Assembly (NCBI GenBank): GCA_001464385.1
Contig: LNFB01000383.1
Location: forward strand, 24,830 to 88,829
DNA length: 64,000 bases
Source of the DNA: Deltaproteobacteria bacterium Ga0077550
Lineage (GTDB): Bacteria; Myxococcota_A; Polyangia; Nannocystales; Nannocystaceae
Direction: 5' to 3'
How positions within the stretch are numbered: the first letter of the stretch is position 1; every line of letters starts with the position of its first letter. The notes below the pieces were generated by a model. The model saw only the letters and a program-made list of their open reading frames with translations, was not told the DNA's origin and ran no database searches. Of this stretch, positions 26,361 through 34,902 are shown piece after piece. Position numbers and translations under genes: made by a program.

Positions 26361-28754
26361 TCACTGCGGGGCGGGGCCCGGGGGCAGCTTGGCGTCGATG
26401 CGCTGCAGTTGGCGGCGCACGGTCTCGGCGTACAGTCCGGCCGGCGCGAGCTCGAGGTAGCGACGGTACGCCAGCGCGGCCTCGGGCAGCGCCTCGCGCT
26501 CCTGCTCGATGACGCCGATCGCGAGGTGGGCCTCGGCGAATTGCGGCGCGACCTCGGCCGCGGACTTCGCATCGGCGAGCGCCTCGTCGAGGCGCTTGTC
26601 CTCGATGTGGAGGTTGGCGCGCAGCACCAGCGCGCGGGCCTGCTTCGGATCGTGGCCGAGGATGTCGTCGATCCGCGACCGGGCCTCGCGGACGCGCCCG
26701 AGTCGATAGAGGCGCTCGGCGTCGTCGACCCACGCCGCGATGTCGATCGGCGTCGCGGGCTTCGGCTCGGCTGGGGTGGCGCGCACCGGAGGCGTGTGCT
26801 CGGCGGGCGGGACGACGGCGCCCGCCGACTTCGTCGACGGATCGGCGGCGCTGGCCTTCGCGACCACGGGCTCGTCGCGCGGACGCGTGAGACCGACGGC
26901 GAAGCCGGCCGCGGCGAACATGAGGATCGCGGCGGCGGCGAGTCCGTACGGCGAGCGATCGTCGGCGGGCTCGCGTCGGATCCGTCGCTCGTCGACGCGG
27001 CCCTCGACCAGCGATTCCTCGGCGGGTCGGGTCATGCGCACGCCGACGTCGTCGCGCTCCTCGCCGAGGACACCCGCCGCGGCGCTCGGGCCCCGCGGCT
27101 CGTCGCCGTCGATCGGCTCGTCCTGGGTGTCGAGCGCGGCGACCGGCATCGCGTCGGCGGCCGTGTCGAGCTCGAGCGTCTGTGGCTCCTCGACGACCGC
27201 GGCGACCAGGCCGAGCTCGGCGTCGATGCGCCCCTCGAGTCCGACGTCGCCGGCGTAACGCGGCGGCGCCTTGGGCTCGGGGTCGGGCTCGTCGCTCATG
27301 TCGAACACGCCGCTGGCGGCGGCGCGTGGAACACCGACGGGCGGACTCACCTGACCAGGGGCCGGGGCGATGCGGGCGTGGACCGGCTCGGGGCCGCCGC
27401 GCACGAGCACGGGCACCGCGACGACCTCGTCGCTCGGATCGTGGGCGCGGGCGTCGAGCGGCTCGTCGTCGTCGTCGAACACGTCGGGGGCGCCGTGCTC
27501 GATCGCGGAGAGCTTCTCCTCGAGGGCGTGGATCACCGCGTCGCCGGGGCGCGTCGCGGGGCGCGTCGGCAGCGGGCCGGGCTCGGGCGTGCCGTCGGGG
27601 ATCCCGACGATCGCGTCCTCGAGCTCCTCGTCGAACCCGACGAGCGCGGGGAACGGCGCGGGGTAGTTCGGCGGCGGTGGGACGTCGGTCGGCTGCGGCG
27701 TCGCGCCCTTCTCGACCCGCGTGCTGGCCTCGACCTTCGGCATCCCACTGCGGGAGTCCCAGGCCTCGAGCGCGATCGATCCGGTCTCTTCGACCGGCGT
27801 CCGCTCGAGGGGGCTGTGCGAGAGGGTCAGCAGGCCCTCGAAGTACGCGGTCGAGATCGAGGTCAACACCTCGAGATCGTCCTGGCCGCTGTCGTCGACG
27901 ACGTCGAGGATCGATCGCCGGCCGTCGAAGCGTCGCAGCGTCGCGAGCTGCTCCGGCGACAGCTCTGCGCGCCGCTCCTCGAGGCCGGTGGTGTTCACCG
28001 CGAGCACGGAGCCGAGCGGCGGCAGCTGCTCCATCAGGCGGCCCCACTCGTCGACGCGACGCATGCCCTCCATGAGGAGCATCTGCGTGCTCGCCTCGAT
28101 CGCGGGGCTGCGGTTGATGGTCTTGAACTCGACCTCGAAGTCGCCGTCGCCGAGACCGAGCAGGCGGTAGACCGCGGCCTCGCCCTGGAGACGGCCGAGC
28201 TCGGCGTCGATCACCGCGCCGTCGCGGAACCACACCGTCGCGGCGCCGAACTCGGTGCCGAAGTGGATGACGCCGCTCTTGCGGCTGATCTCGATCGTCT
28301 GCAGCAGATCGACGACCGCCATGTCGGCGAGGCGGCCCGTGAACTTCGTGCGCGCGTCCTTGCGTTCGAGGCGCTCGTGCTGCTTGCGCTGCAGCAGCAT
28401 CGATACGCGCGTCGTGATCTCTTTGACGTAGATCGGCTTGGTCAGGTAGTCGTCGACCCCGAGCTCGAGACCCCGCACCTTCTGCTCGATCGACTTGTCG
28501 TTCGTGAGGAAGATGAACGGGATCAGGCGCCAGCGCGAGTTGGCCTTCAGCTGGGTGCACAGGGCGAAGCCGTCACTGCCCGGCAGCTCCGTGTCCGAGA
28601 GGATCAGGTCGGGCTCGGCGTGCGCGACGAATTCCAGCGCCTCCTCGGCGGTCTCGGCGGCGGTGATGCTGAAGCCCGCCTTGCGCAGGCTGACCTCGAG
28701 GACCCGCCGGTTTCGGACGTCGCTGTCGACGATCAGGAGGTTCTGGCGGGCCAT
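26361..28754 (-). CDS. response regulator with DUF4388 domain, membrane segment and TPR tail
   Basis: A 797-residue protein. The receiver domain (1-120) has Asp10/Asp12, phospho-acceptor Asp54 and Lys106. A DUF4388/PATAN-like domain follows (about 137-240, FTGRLADMAVVDLLQTIEISRKSGVIHFG). A long acidic, disordered stretch leads to one hydrophobic segment near 635-655 (YGLAAAAILMFAAAGFAVGLT), then TPR-like helices (RLYRLGRVREARSRIDDILGHDPKQARALVLRANLHIEDKRLDEALADAKSA). A receiver ending in exported TPRs across one membrane segment is unusual. It is the first gene of the run that continues into tsaD with a 4-base gap. The cognate kinase is not adjacent. Confidence 0.82.
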   Translation of the reverse strand: MARQNLLIVDSDVRNRRVLEVSLRKAGFSITAAETAEEALEFVAHAEPDLILSDTELPGSDGFALCTQLKANSRWRLIPFIFLTNDKSIEQKVRGLELGVDDYLTKPIYVKEITTRVSMLLQRKQHERLERKDARTKFTGRLADMAVVDLLQTIEISRKSGVIHFGTEFGAATVWFRDGAVIDAELGRLQGEAAVYRLLGLGDGDFEVEFKTINRSPAIEASTQMLLMEGMRRVDEWGRLMEQLPPLGSVLAVNTTGLEERRAELSPEQLATLRRFDGRRSILDVVDDSGQDDLEVLTSISTAYFEGLLTLSHSPLERTPVEETGSIALEAWDSRSGMPKVEASTRVEKGATPQPTDVPPPPNYPAPFPALVGFDEELEDAIVGIPDGTPEPGPLPTRPATRPGDAVIHALEEKLSAIEHGAPDVFDDDDEPLDARAHDPSDEVVAVPVLVRGGPEPVHARIAPAPGQVSPPVGVPRAAASGVFDMSDEPDPEPKAPPRYAGDVGLEGRIDAELGLVAAVVEEPQTLELDTAADAMPVAALDTQDEPIDGDEPRGPSAAAGVLGEERDDVGVRMTRPAEESLVEGRVDERRIRREPADDRSPYGLAAAAILMFAAAGFAVGLTRPRDEPVVAKASAADPSTKSAGAVVPPAEHTPPVRATPAEPKPATPIDIAAWVDDAERLYRLGRVREARSRIDDILGHDPKQARALVLRANLHIEDKRLDEALADAKSAAEVAPQFAEAHLAIGVIEQEREALPEAALAYRRYLELAPAGLYAETVRRQLQRIDAKLPPGPAPQ

Positions 28755-28939
28755 CGGATCTCCGGGGCGCGCTGCGGCGCAGGGCTCCCGTACTCACTCG
28801 AACGTTCGGAGCGCCGCAGGGGGTGCGGGGCTCGGAAACGAAGCGGGACGATAGCAACCGGCGACCTACCGCAGCAAGCACGGACGGGCGGTTGGCCCGC
28901 GGCGGCGACGTTGGTCATCGGATCGACTATCGTGGCCGC

Positions 28940-30070
28940 GTGAACACCGGTGTCGAGGGCGAGTCGCGTGCATGGCAGAGCCGGGCGCGTGCCGCCTGGT
29001 TCACCGCGGGGCTCACGGTCGTGTGCGTGCTGGCGTTCGCGACGACCGTCGGCGCCTGTGCGTGGTCGACCGGCCAGCCCGGCCGCGTCGCGCTGGAATC
29101 GCTGTATGGGCTCGGCAGCTGTCGGACCACGATGGAGAACGTCGGCGCCCTCGCCTTGGCGCGGGTGTGGGTCGACGGCGAGTGGTGGCGCGTCGTGACG
29201 ACGGGCTTGCTGCACGGGAGCTGGATCCACCTGGCACTGAACATTTGGAGCCTATGGTCTGTGGGCGAGTGGGCCGAGCGCACGTGGGGTGCTGGGCGGA
29301 CGGCGGCGCTGTTCTTCGCGACGAGCATCGCCGGCGGGATCGGCTCGCTCGTCTGGGCCGAGGCGCCGGTGGTCGTCGGCGCGTCGGCGGGGATCCTCGG
29401 CCTCGCGGGGGCGCTGCTGGTCGGTCGACTGCTCGGCGATTCCGTCACCCGCGAGAAGCTCGCGGCCGTCTCCCCGATCGGCCTCGGGGTGACGCTCGTC
29501 GTGCTGTTCGTCGTCGGGGCGATCGTCCCGGTGATTGCCCAGGCCGGGCACGTCGGGGGCTTCACCCTCGGTTGCCTCGCGTGCTGGGCAGGTCTGCAGC
29601 GCGGCTGGCTGCGCCTCGGGGTCGTGCTCGTGCTGACCGTGGCGGCGAACGAGGTCGTGCAGATCGCCGCGCAGCCGGATGCCCGTCCGCAGTACCACGA
29701 GTTCGTCGGCTTCCGGCTCCTGGAGCTCGACCGGGCGGACGAGGCCCTCGTTGCGATGGAGCGCGCCCTCGAGCTCGCCCCCGGCGACGCCCAGATCAGC
29801 AACGCGGTCGCCTATGGGCTGGCGCTGGCAGGCCGGGACCTCGCGCGGGCGGACGAGCTGGTCGACGTCGCGCTGCGGGACGACCCCGAGAACGGGAACT
29901 ACGTCGACACCAAGGGGTGGATCGCCTGTCGCCGCGGGGACGTTGAGGCCGGGCGTGTCCTCTTGGAGCAGGCGGAGGCGCTCTCCGACGTCCCGGTGGA
30001 GGAGATCGAGGGGCACCTCCGGGACTGCGCCTCGGTCGGTGTTCCACGTGAAACAACCTCGCCTCCCTGA
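28940..30070 (+). CDS. rhomboid-family intramembrane serine protease with TPR tail
   Basis: A 376-residue protein with about six membrane helices and then a soluble C-terminus. The rhomboid signature is clear: LLHGSWIHLALNIWSLW in helix 2, catalytic Ser149 in GASAG (147-151) and His204 in QAGHVGGFTLG. Residues about 250-360 form TPR-like helices (YHEFVGFRLLELDRADEALVAMERALELAPGDAQISNAVAYGLALAG). It would cleave membrane-anchored substrates. The GTG at 28940 was chosen because membrane homology starts soon after. The last ten codons (VPRETTSPP) are formed by a parS site and the first copy of the downstream repeat, so this end of the gene overlaps the centromere cluster. Confidence 0.86.
   Translation: MNTGVEGESRAWQSRARAAWFTAGLTVVCVLAFATTVGACAWSTGQPGRVALESLYGLGSCRTTMENVGALALARVWVDGEWWRVVTTGLLHGSWIHLALNIWSLWSVGEWAERTWGAGRTAALFFATSIAGGIGSLVWAEAPVVVGASAGILGLAGALLVGRLLGDSVTREKLAAVSPIGLGVTLVVLFVVGAIVPVIAQAGHVGGFTLGCLACWAGLQRGWLRLGVVLVLTVAANEVVQIAAQPDARPQYHEFVGFRLLELDRADEALVAMERALELAPGDAQISNAVAYGLALAGRDLARADELVDVALRDDPENGNYVDTKGWIACRRGDVEAGRVLLEQAEALSDVPVEEIEGHLRDCASVGVPRETTSPP
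30040..30055 (+). promoter_or_regulatory. parS site 1 (ParB-binding centromere site)
   Basis: TGTTCCACGTGAAACA, identical to the Bacillus subtilis parS consensus. It lies inside the last codons of the rhomboid gene. ParB binds such 16-mers and spreads to build the segregation complex. Confidence 0.95.
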
Positions 30071-30192
30071 GGGAGAGGCTGGGGCGCCGTCGGCGGGGTT
30101 GGACGGTCTCAACCTCCGGACCTGCGTCCTTAGGGCGGGCGGATGAGCCGGCGTTCCACCGCGCTCCGACGGAGGCAGCGCCCGACCCCGTG

Positions 30193-30208
30193 TTCCACGT
30201 GAAACAAC
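30193..30208 (+). promoter_or_regulatory. parS site 2
   Basis: Perfect TGTTCCACGTGAAACA at the head of the second repeat unit. Confidence 0.95.
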
Positions 30209-30349
30209 GGGGTCCCGCTCCCTGAGGGAGAGGCCGGCGCGTCCGGTCGCCTGGGTTAGACGGGCTGAGCTTCCGGACCTGGGTCGTCGGTGGTGGATGA
30301 GCCAGGGTTCCACCGCGCTCCCCATACATAGAGGTGGCGCTCGAGCCCG

Positions 30350-30365
30350 TGTTCCACGTGAAACA
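30350..30365 (+). promoter_or_regulatory. parS site 3
   Basis: Perfect TGTTCCACGTGAAACA at the head of the third repeat unit. Confidence 0.95.
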
Positions 30366-30493
30366 ACGGCCCGCGCCCTGAGGGAGAGGCCGGCGCGTCC
30401 GGTCGCCTGGGTTAGACGGGCTGAGCCTCCGGACCTGCGTCCTTCGGGCTGGTGGGTGAGCCGGCGCTCCACCGCGGCGGCGCCCTGACCCCG

Positions 30494-30509
30494 TGTTCCA
30501 CGTGAAACA
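30494..30509 (+). promoter_or_regulatory. parS site 4
   Basis: Perfect TGTTCCACGTGAAACA; the repeat unit behind it is not continued. Confidence 0.95.
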
Positions 30510-31034
30510 ACGGGCCCGCCCGCCCCGCCAGAGCACGCCGACGGGAGGACGGACGCCGCGGCCGGCCAAGCCTCTCGCGTCCGACCAGCTATGGCCGGGT
30601 CGGAGGGGACGAGTCGACGCGTCGCCCCTCCGATCTGGCCCGGGCCGGACGCCAGCGCGGGGACAACCGGGCCAGAGGTTCGTCCCGCGGTAGCCTGCCG
30701 AGACCCCCAAGCTGCAGAACCGTCTGCAGGAGCCGGCGCAGCCCGGGCAGGGCGTCCGCGGGCAACCCCCGACAGGGGCAGGCCGAGGACGCAAGGGCCC
30801 TCCCGCGCCGGAACTCGAATCCACACGGCCACCCCGCAGCCCGACGCGGCCGCTGGAGCCGACCCTCTGCTCCCTCGGAACCCCCTTGGTCGAGCCTGCT
30901 GGCGGCGCTCTGGGAACGACGTGGCGCGGGAGTTCCCGGAGCACGGCTCGCCGAGTCCCCCGAGACCCCTCGCAGAGGCCTCCGCCGACCTCAGCGCGCG
31001 CGTCGATCCGCCTCTTCGTGTTTTTCAGGGCGCC
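30510..31034. other. gene-free stretch between parS array and rsmG, with one hairpin
   Basis: About 525 bases without a supported gene. The only structure seen is an inverted repeat, TCGGAGGGG (30600-30608) and CCCCTCCGA (30625-30633), with a loop that is itself partly self-complementary. It could terminate transcripts coming from rsmG on the minus strand, although it lies about 400 bases behind its stop. Confidence 0.45.
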
Positions 31035-31050
31035 TGTTTCACGTGGAACA
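31035..31050 (-). promoter_or_regulatory. parS site 5, inverted, overlapping the end of rsmG
   Basis: TGTTTCACGTGGAACA on the plus strand is the exact reverse complement of the other four sites. It covers the last codons and stop of rsmG. Confidence 0.93.
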
Positions 31051-31701
31051 ACCGGCCTCGCGAGCGCGAAATCCCGCAATTCGGGAGGTCCCCCACTCGA
31101 CGACGGCCTCCGGCGACCGGCCGTCGACCTCGAGCTGCCCTGGACGGAGGTGCGCGATCACCACTCCACGCTCCATCACCAAGTTGTCCCCAATCCCGAG
31201 CCATCGATCCGGGGCGAAAACTGCCCGCGAAGACGTGATCGAGAACGGCCGACCTCCCGCCCGTATCTCCTGTTCGGCGCGGTATCTACGCCACGTGTCA
31301 TCGTCGAGTCGAGCCCGGATCACCCGGGACTTGTTCCCAATCGAGGCGAGGGCAAACTCCAGGAAGGCGGCCCGGCGTTGCCGCGGCTCGACCAGCACGA
31401 GCGTCGCGGGCGTGATCGCCGCGACGATCAGCGCGGGGAATCCGCCCCCCGAGCCCACGTCGAGCCAATGCAGCGTCGGGCTGAGCTCCGCGAGGCGGGC
31501 TGCGCACGCGACCGTCGCGATCCCGTCGCCGAGGTGCGCGAGCAGCTCGCCGTCGGTGCTCGCGCCGGTCAGGTTGATCGCGCGCCCCTGCCCGAGCCAC
31601 AGCGCGCGGAGCTTCGACAACCGATCGAGCTCGACCGAGCCGAGCGGCCAGCCGAGCTCCTCCCCGATGCGTTCCAGTTGCTCGCGCACGTTCGGCATCA
31701 T
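31039..31701 (-). CDS. rsmG: 16S rRNA (guanine-N7) methyltransferase RsmG (GidB)
   Basis: A 220-residue methyltransferase that modifies G527 of 16S rRNA. It has the SAM motif LHWLDVGSGGGFPALIVAA, ATLVLVEPRQRRAAFLE, and SITSSRAVFAP where relatives read RA(V/F)A. The ATG at 31701 (MMPNVREQLE) was preferred; an earlier in-frame ATG at 31740 would touch the divergent bioF start. In many bacteria parA and parB follow rsmG directly; here the gene instead ends inside a parS site with no par genes behind it. Confidence 0.88.
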   Translation of the reverse strand: MMPNVREQLERIGEELGWPLGSVELDRLSKLRALWLGQGRAINLTGASTDGELLAHLGDGIATVACAARLAELSPTLHWLDVGSGGGFPALIVAAITPATLVLVEPRQRRAAFLEFALASIGNKSRVIRARLDDDTWRRYRAEQEIRAGGRPFSITSSRAVFAPDRWLGIGDNLVMERGVVIAHLRPGQLEVDGRSPEAVVEWGTSRIAGFRAREAGCST

Positions 31702-31718
31702 GCCACGCACCGCCGAGC

Positions 31719-32909
31719 GTGCAGTACTCTTCGGCGGCATTGACGGTCCTCGAGCGTCGCATCTCCGCCGGGCTCGCTCGCCTCGCGAGCGCAGGCTTGA
31801 CGCGACGCTGTCCAGCGATCACCGAGCGCGACGGCGTCCGCTATCGCGTCGACGGCCGGGCCGTGATCGGCCTGTGCAGCAACGACTACCTCGGACTCGC
31901 CGACGAGCTCCGCCCGCCTCCCGCCGCGGCAGGTGCCGGTGGCTCGCGCCTGATCTGTGGCGATCTCGCGGGACACCGAGACGTCGAACGCATGCTCGCC
32001 GCGCTCATCGGCTCCGAAGACGCGGTGCTCTTCCCCAGCGGCTATCAACTCAACCTCGGCGTGCTGCCGGCTGCGATCACACGCGACGACGTTGTGTGCA
32101 GTGATGCCCTGAACCACGCCTCGCTGATCGATGGCCTCCGACTCGCGCGCGCCGAGCTCCGCATCCTGCCGCACCTCGTCGCACCCGACACGATCGCGAT
32201 CCCCGAGGGCGACGCGGCGTTGTGGTGGGTGACCGAGTCCGCGTTCTCGATGGACGGCGACATCGTCGACATCGTCGCGCTGCGTCGACACCTCGATCGC
32301 GGCGGCCTCGCCTACGTCGACGAAGCCCACGCGCTCGGGCTCTACGCCGGCGGGCGCGGGCTCCTCGGCGAACGCGACGTCGTGCCCTCGATCCTCGTCG
32401 GCATGCTCGGCAAGTCCTTCGGCGTCGCCGGGGCCTTCGTGGCCGCGAGCGGACCCGTGTGCGCGTGGATCCGATCCCGCGCGCGGAGCTTCGTCTTCTC
32501 GACAGGGCCGAGCCCATTGTTGGTCGCCGCGATCGCGACGGCGATCGAACGCGTGCGCAGTGCCGACGGTGATCGCCGTCGCGAGCGGCTGTGGCACGCC
32601 GTCGCGCACCTCGCCACGCGACTCGGCGTCGACCATGCCCCGTCGCCGATCTTCCCGATCGTCATCGGCGACAATCAGACCACGCTCGAGATCGCCGCCG
32701 CGATGCTCGAGCGCAGCTGGCACGTGCAACCGATCCGACCGCCCACCGTTCCGCCCGGCACTGCACGCCTGCGCGTCACGGTGACCGCAGGACACGACGT
32801 CGCCATGCTCGACGCATTCGTCGACGATCTGCAGCAGCTGCTCCACGACGCGCGCCTGCCCTTGGTCGTATCCCGCGGTCTCGGCGATCCCGGAGCGATC
32901 GCCCCATGA
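31719..32909 (+). CDS. bioF: 8-amino-7-oxononanoate synthase-like PLP enzyme
   Basis: A 396-residue alpha-oxoamine synthase-type enzyme. It condenses pimeloyl-ACP/CoA with alanine in biotin synthesis if the bioF call is right. Seen are LCSNDYLGLAD, the substrate histidine in SDALNHASLIDG (His133), YVDEAHALGLYA (Asp201), and the PLP lysine Lys232 in GMLGKSFGVAGAF. The start is uncertain: GTG at 31719, or TTG at 31740 (LTVLERR). The stop overlaps the bioD start (ATGA), which strongly supports biotin synthesis over related KBL or SPT enzymes. Confidence 0.88.
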   Translation: MQYSSAALTVLERRISAGLARLASAGLTRRCPAITERDGVRYRVDGRAVIGLCSNDYLGLADELRPPPAAAGAGGSRLICGDLAGHRDVERMLAALIGSEDAVLFPSGYQLNLGVLPAAITRDDVVCSDALNHASLIDGLRLARAELRILPHLVAPDTIAIPEGDAALWWVTESAFSMDGDIVDIVALRRHLDRGGLAYVDEAHALGLYAGGRGLLGERDVVPSILVGMLGKSFGVAGAFVAASGPVCAWIRSRARSFVFSTGPSPLLVAAIATAIERVRSADGDRRRERLWHAVAHLATRLGVDHAPSPIFPIVIGDNQTTLEIAAAMLERSWHVQPIRPPTVPPGTARLRVTVTAGHDVAMLDAFVDDLQQLLHDARLPLVVSRGLGDPGAIAP

Positions 32910-33586
32910 CAAAGCGAGTGTTCGTCGTCGGCACGGACACCGACGTCGGCAAGACCACGCTGGTGTGCGCGCTGCTCGAACGCGCGTACGCGATCGGCAA
33001 GCGCGTGATGCCCTACAAGCCGGCGCAGAGCGGCTGCGTGGGCGCGAGCGATGCCCAACGACTGCACGCCGCGGCACGACTCGGCGACCTCGCGCTCGAG
33101 CAGATCGTCGCCTTCGACTTCCCGCTCCCGCTCGCGCCCGGCATCGCCGAGTGCTCGCCGCACAGCTTCGGCGAGCGCCCCGAAGATGACACCGCGCTCG
33201 CGTACTGCCGTGACCACCTCGAGCGCGGCATCGAGACCGTTCGTCCCGAGCTCGTCCTCGTCGAGGGCGCGGGCGGCCTGTGGGTCCCGATGCCCGGCGG
33301 CACGTGGCAGCCGCGATGGATCGCTGCGCTCGCCTCCCACGTCGTGGTGGTCGGCCGCGCCGGGCTCGGCACGATCAACCACACGCTCTGCACGATCGAC
33401 GCGCTGCGGCGACTCGACCTCGAGCCCATCGGCTTCTACCTCGTCGAGACCACGGCACCCGACGCCTCGTCGCCGAGCAACGCCGCGGTCATCTCGTCGG
33501 CGCGCGACGTGCCGCACCTCGGCACGCTGCCCCACGCCGCCGCGTCGCCGCGATGCCTGCTGACGCCGCTGCTCGATCGCCTGTAG
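32906..33586 (+). CDS. bioD: dethiobiotin synthetase
   Basis: A 226-residue P-loop enzyme that closes the ureido ring of dethiobiotin from DAPA, CO2 and ATP. The N-terminus FVVGTDTDVGKTT is the BioD signature; YKPAQSGC, FPLPLAPGIAE and LVLVEGAGGLWVPM are also conserved. The ATG at 32906 overlaps the bioF stop. It converges on mnmE with a 3-base gap between stop codons. bioA and bioB are not in the window. Confidence 0.92.
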   Translation: MTKRVFVVGTDTDVGKTTLVCALLERAYAIGKRVMPYKPAQSGCVGASDAQRLHAAARLGDLALEQIVAFDFPLPLAPGIAECSPHSFGERPEDDTALAYCRDHLERGIETVRPELVLVEGAGGLWVPMPGGTWQPRWIAALASHVVVVGRAGLGTINHTLCTIDALRRLDLEPIGFYLVETTAPDASSPSNAAVISSARDVPHLGTLPHAAASPRCLLTPLLDRL

Positions 33587-33589
33587 TCG

Positions 33590-34885
33590 TCACTTGCCGA
33601 TGCAGAAGCGCTCGAACACGCGGCGCATCACCGCGTCGCCGACGGGCCCGAGCCCGGTGCGCCCACGGATCTCGCCGAGCCGAGTCCGCGCCACCTCGAC
33701 GTGGAACGCCGCGAGCTCCAGCGTGTCGAGGCTGCGCACCGCCGCCTCGAGCTCCTCGACCGCGCGCTCGCAGCTCTCGCGGTGACGTGCGAGACCGATC
33801 CACCCGGAGCTCGCGTCCCGCAGGCGCGACGCCTGCAGCCACGCCCGCAGCGCGGCGACCGAGCCTTCCTCCGCACACGACACGCCTCGCCAACTCGGCC
33901 GCCGCGTGCCGAGGTCACGCTTGGTCTCGATGCACTCGATCGCGATCGCGCCGAGCGTCGGTCGCTCGATCTCCTCGGCATCGGAGGCCTCCATCCAGAG
34001 CACGATGTCGGCGCCCTCGATCTGCTCCTGCGATCGTTCGATGCCGGCGCGCTCGATCGCATCGCCGACCTCGCGGATCCCCGCGGTGTCCACCAACACG
34101 CACGACGAGCCACCGACATCGAGCTCGGCCTCCACGTAGTCGCGCGTCGTGCCCGGGATCGCCGTGACGATCGCGCGCGCGTAGCCGAGCAGCGCGTTGA
34201 ACAGCGAGCTCTTGCCCGCGTTCGGCGGACCGGCCAGCACCACGCGCGGTCGCACCCGCGCCCGTGCGCCGGCGTCGTAGCGCGACAACCATCCGCGCAG
34301 CGTGACCTCGACGTCCTCGATCTCTTCCCGCCACCGCGCCACATCGCCGTCGTCGACGTCCTCGGGGAAATCCAGGCGCGCCTCGAGCTCGGCCCGTATG
34401 TCGAGCAACCGCTCGAGCAGTGCGTCGACCTCTCGACCGAGCTCACCCGCGATCAGTCGACGCGCCTGCTCGAGCCCCGCCTCCGTCTGGGCCCCGACGA
34501 GCGCCGCGATCCCCTCGGCCTGCTCGAGGGACAGCAGCCCGTGCTCGAACGCCCGCCGCGTGAACGCACCCGCCTGCGCCGGCTCGCACCCCACGGCCAC
34601 GCATGCAGCGAGCACCGCCTCGACGTTGCGCGCGCCCGCGTGCACGTGGAACTCGACGACGTCCTCGCCGGTGTACGACGCCGGCCCGGGCATCGACACG
34701 GCCAGCGCATCCTCGATCCCACCCGCAATCTTCAACCCACAGCGCACCAACCGGCGGGGCGCCGCGACCGACACCCCGAGGATCCGCGCGACCTCCTGCG
34801 CCCGCGGACCCGACACCCGCACGATCGCGACCCCGCCGTCGGGGGTCCCGGTCGCGACGCCCACGATCGTCGATCGCTCCGGCAT
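33590..34885 (-). CDS. mnmE: tRNA modification GTPase MnmE
   Basis: A 431-residue GTPase that, with MnmG, modifies U34 of certain tRNAs. The N-terminal domain has VATGTPDGGVAIVRVSG and SYTGEDVVEFHVHAG. The G domain has GPPNAGKSS, IPGTTRDYVEAE, DTAGIRE and TKRD where NKxD is usual. The C-terminus ends in FCIGK with the conserved Cys428. It is the last gene of the rpmH-rnpA-yidD-yidC-jag-mnmE run, 17 bases behind jag. mnmG is not in the window. It is slightly shorter than the usual 450-460 residues. Confidence 0.95.
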   Translation of the reverse strand: MPERSTIVGVATGTPDGGVAIVRVSGPRAQEVARILGVSVAAPRRLVRCGLKIAGGIEDALAVSMPGPASYTGEDVVEFHVHAGARNVEAVLAACVAVGCEPAQAGAFTRRAFEHGLLSLEQAEGIAALVGAQTEAGLEQARRLIAGELGREVDALLERLLDIRAELEARLDFPEDVDDGDVARWREEIEDVEVTLRGWLSRYDAGARARVRPRVVLAGPPNAGKSSLFNALLGYARAIVTAIPGTTRDYVEAELDVGGSSCVLVDTAGIREVGDAIERAGIERSQEQIEGADIVLWMEASDAEEIERPTLGAIAIECIETKRDLGTRRPSWRGVSCAEEGSVAALRAWLQASRLRDASSGWIGLARHRESCERAVEELEAAVRSLDTLELAAFHVEVARTRLGEIRGRTGLGPVGDAVMRRVFERFCIGK

Positions 34886-34902
34886 CGCGACCTCGATCGA
34901 AA

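Larger units (their letters stand above)
30040..30509 (+). repeat. tandem array of about 150-base units, each starting with parS
   Basis: Units start at 30040, 30193 and 30350 (153, 157 and 144 bases long), and a fourth parS at 30494 closes the array. Each unit has parS, then CTCCCTGAGGGAG or CCCTGAGGGAG with GAGGC, a GGTTAGACGG-like block, CCGGACCTG(C/G)GTC, (G/A)TGAGCC, and a (T/C)TCCACCGCG block that resembles a parS half-site. Units 2 and 3 are more alike than unit 1. No gene is supported inside the array apart from the rhomboid 3' end. Confidence 0.9.

Noticed and set aside
30040..30509. CRISPR array
   Set aside because: Repeats are about 150 bases with parS inside, spacers are not unique, and there are no cas genes.
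30510..31034. parB or a small gene between the parS array and rsmG
   Set aside because: All open frames are Arg/Pro/Gly low complexity, with no HTH or ParB motifs.
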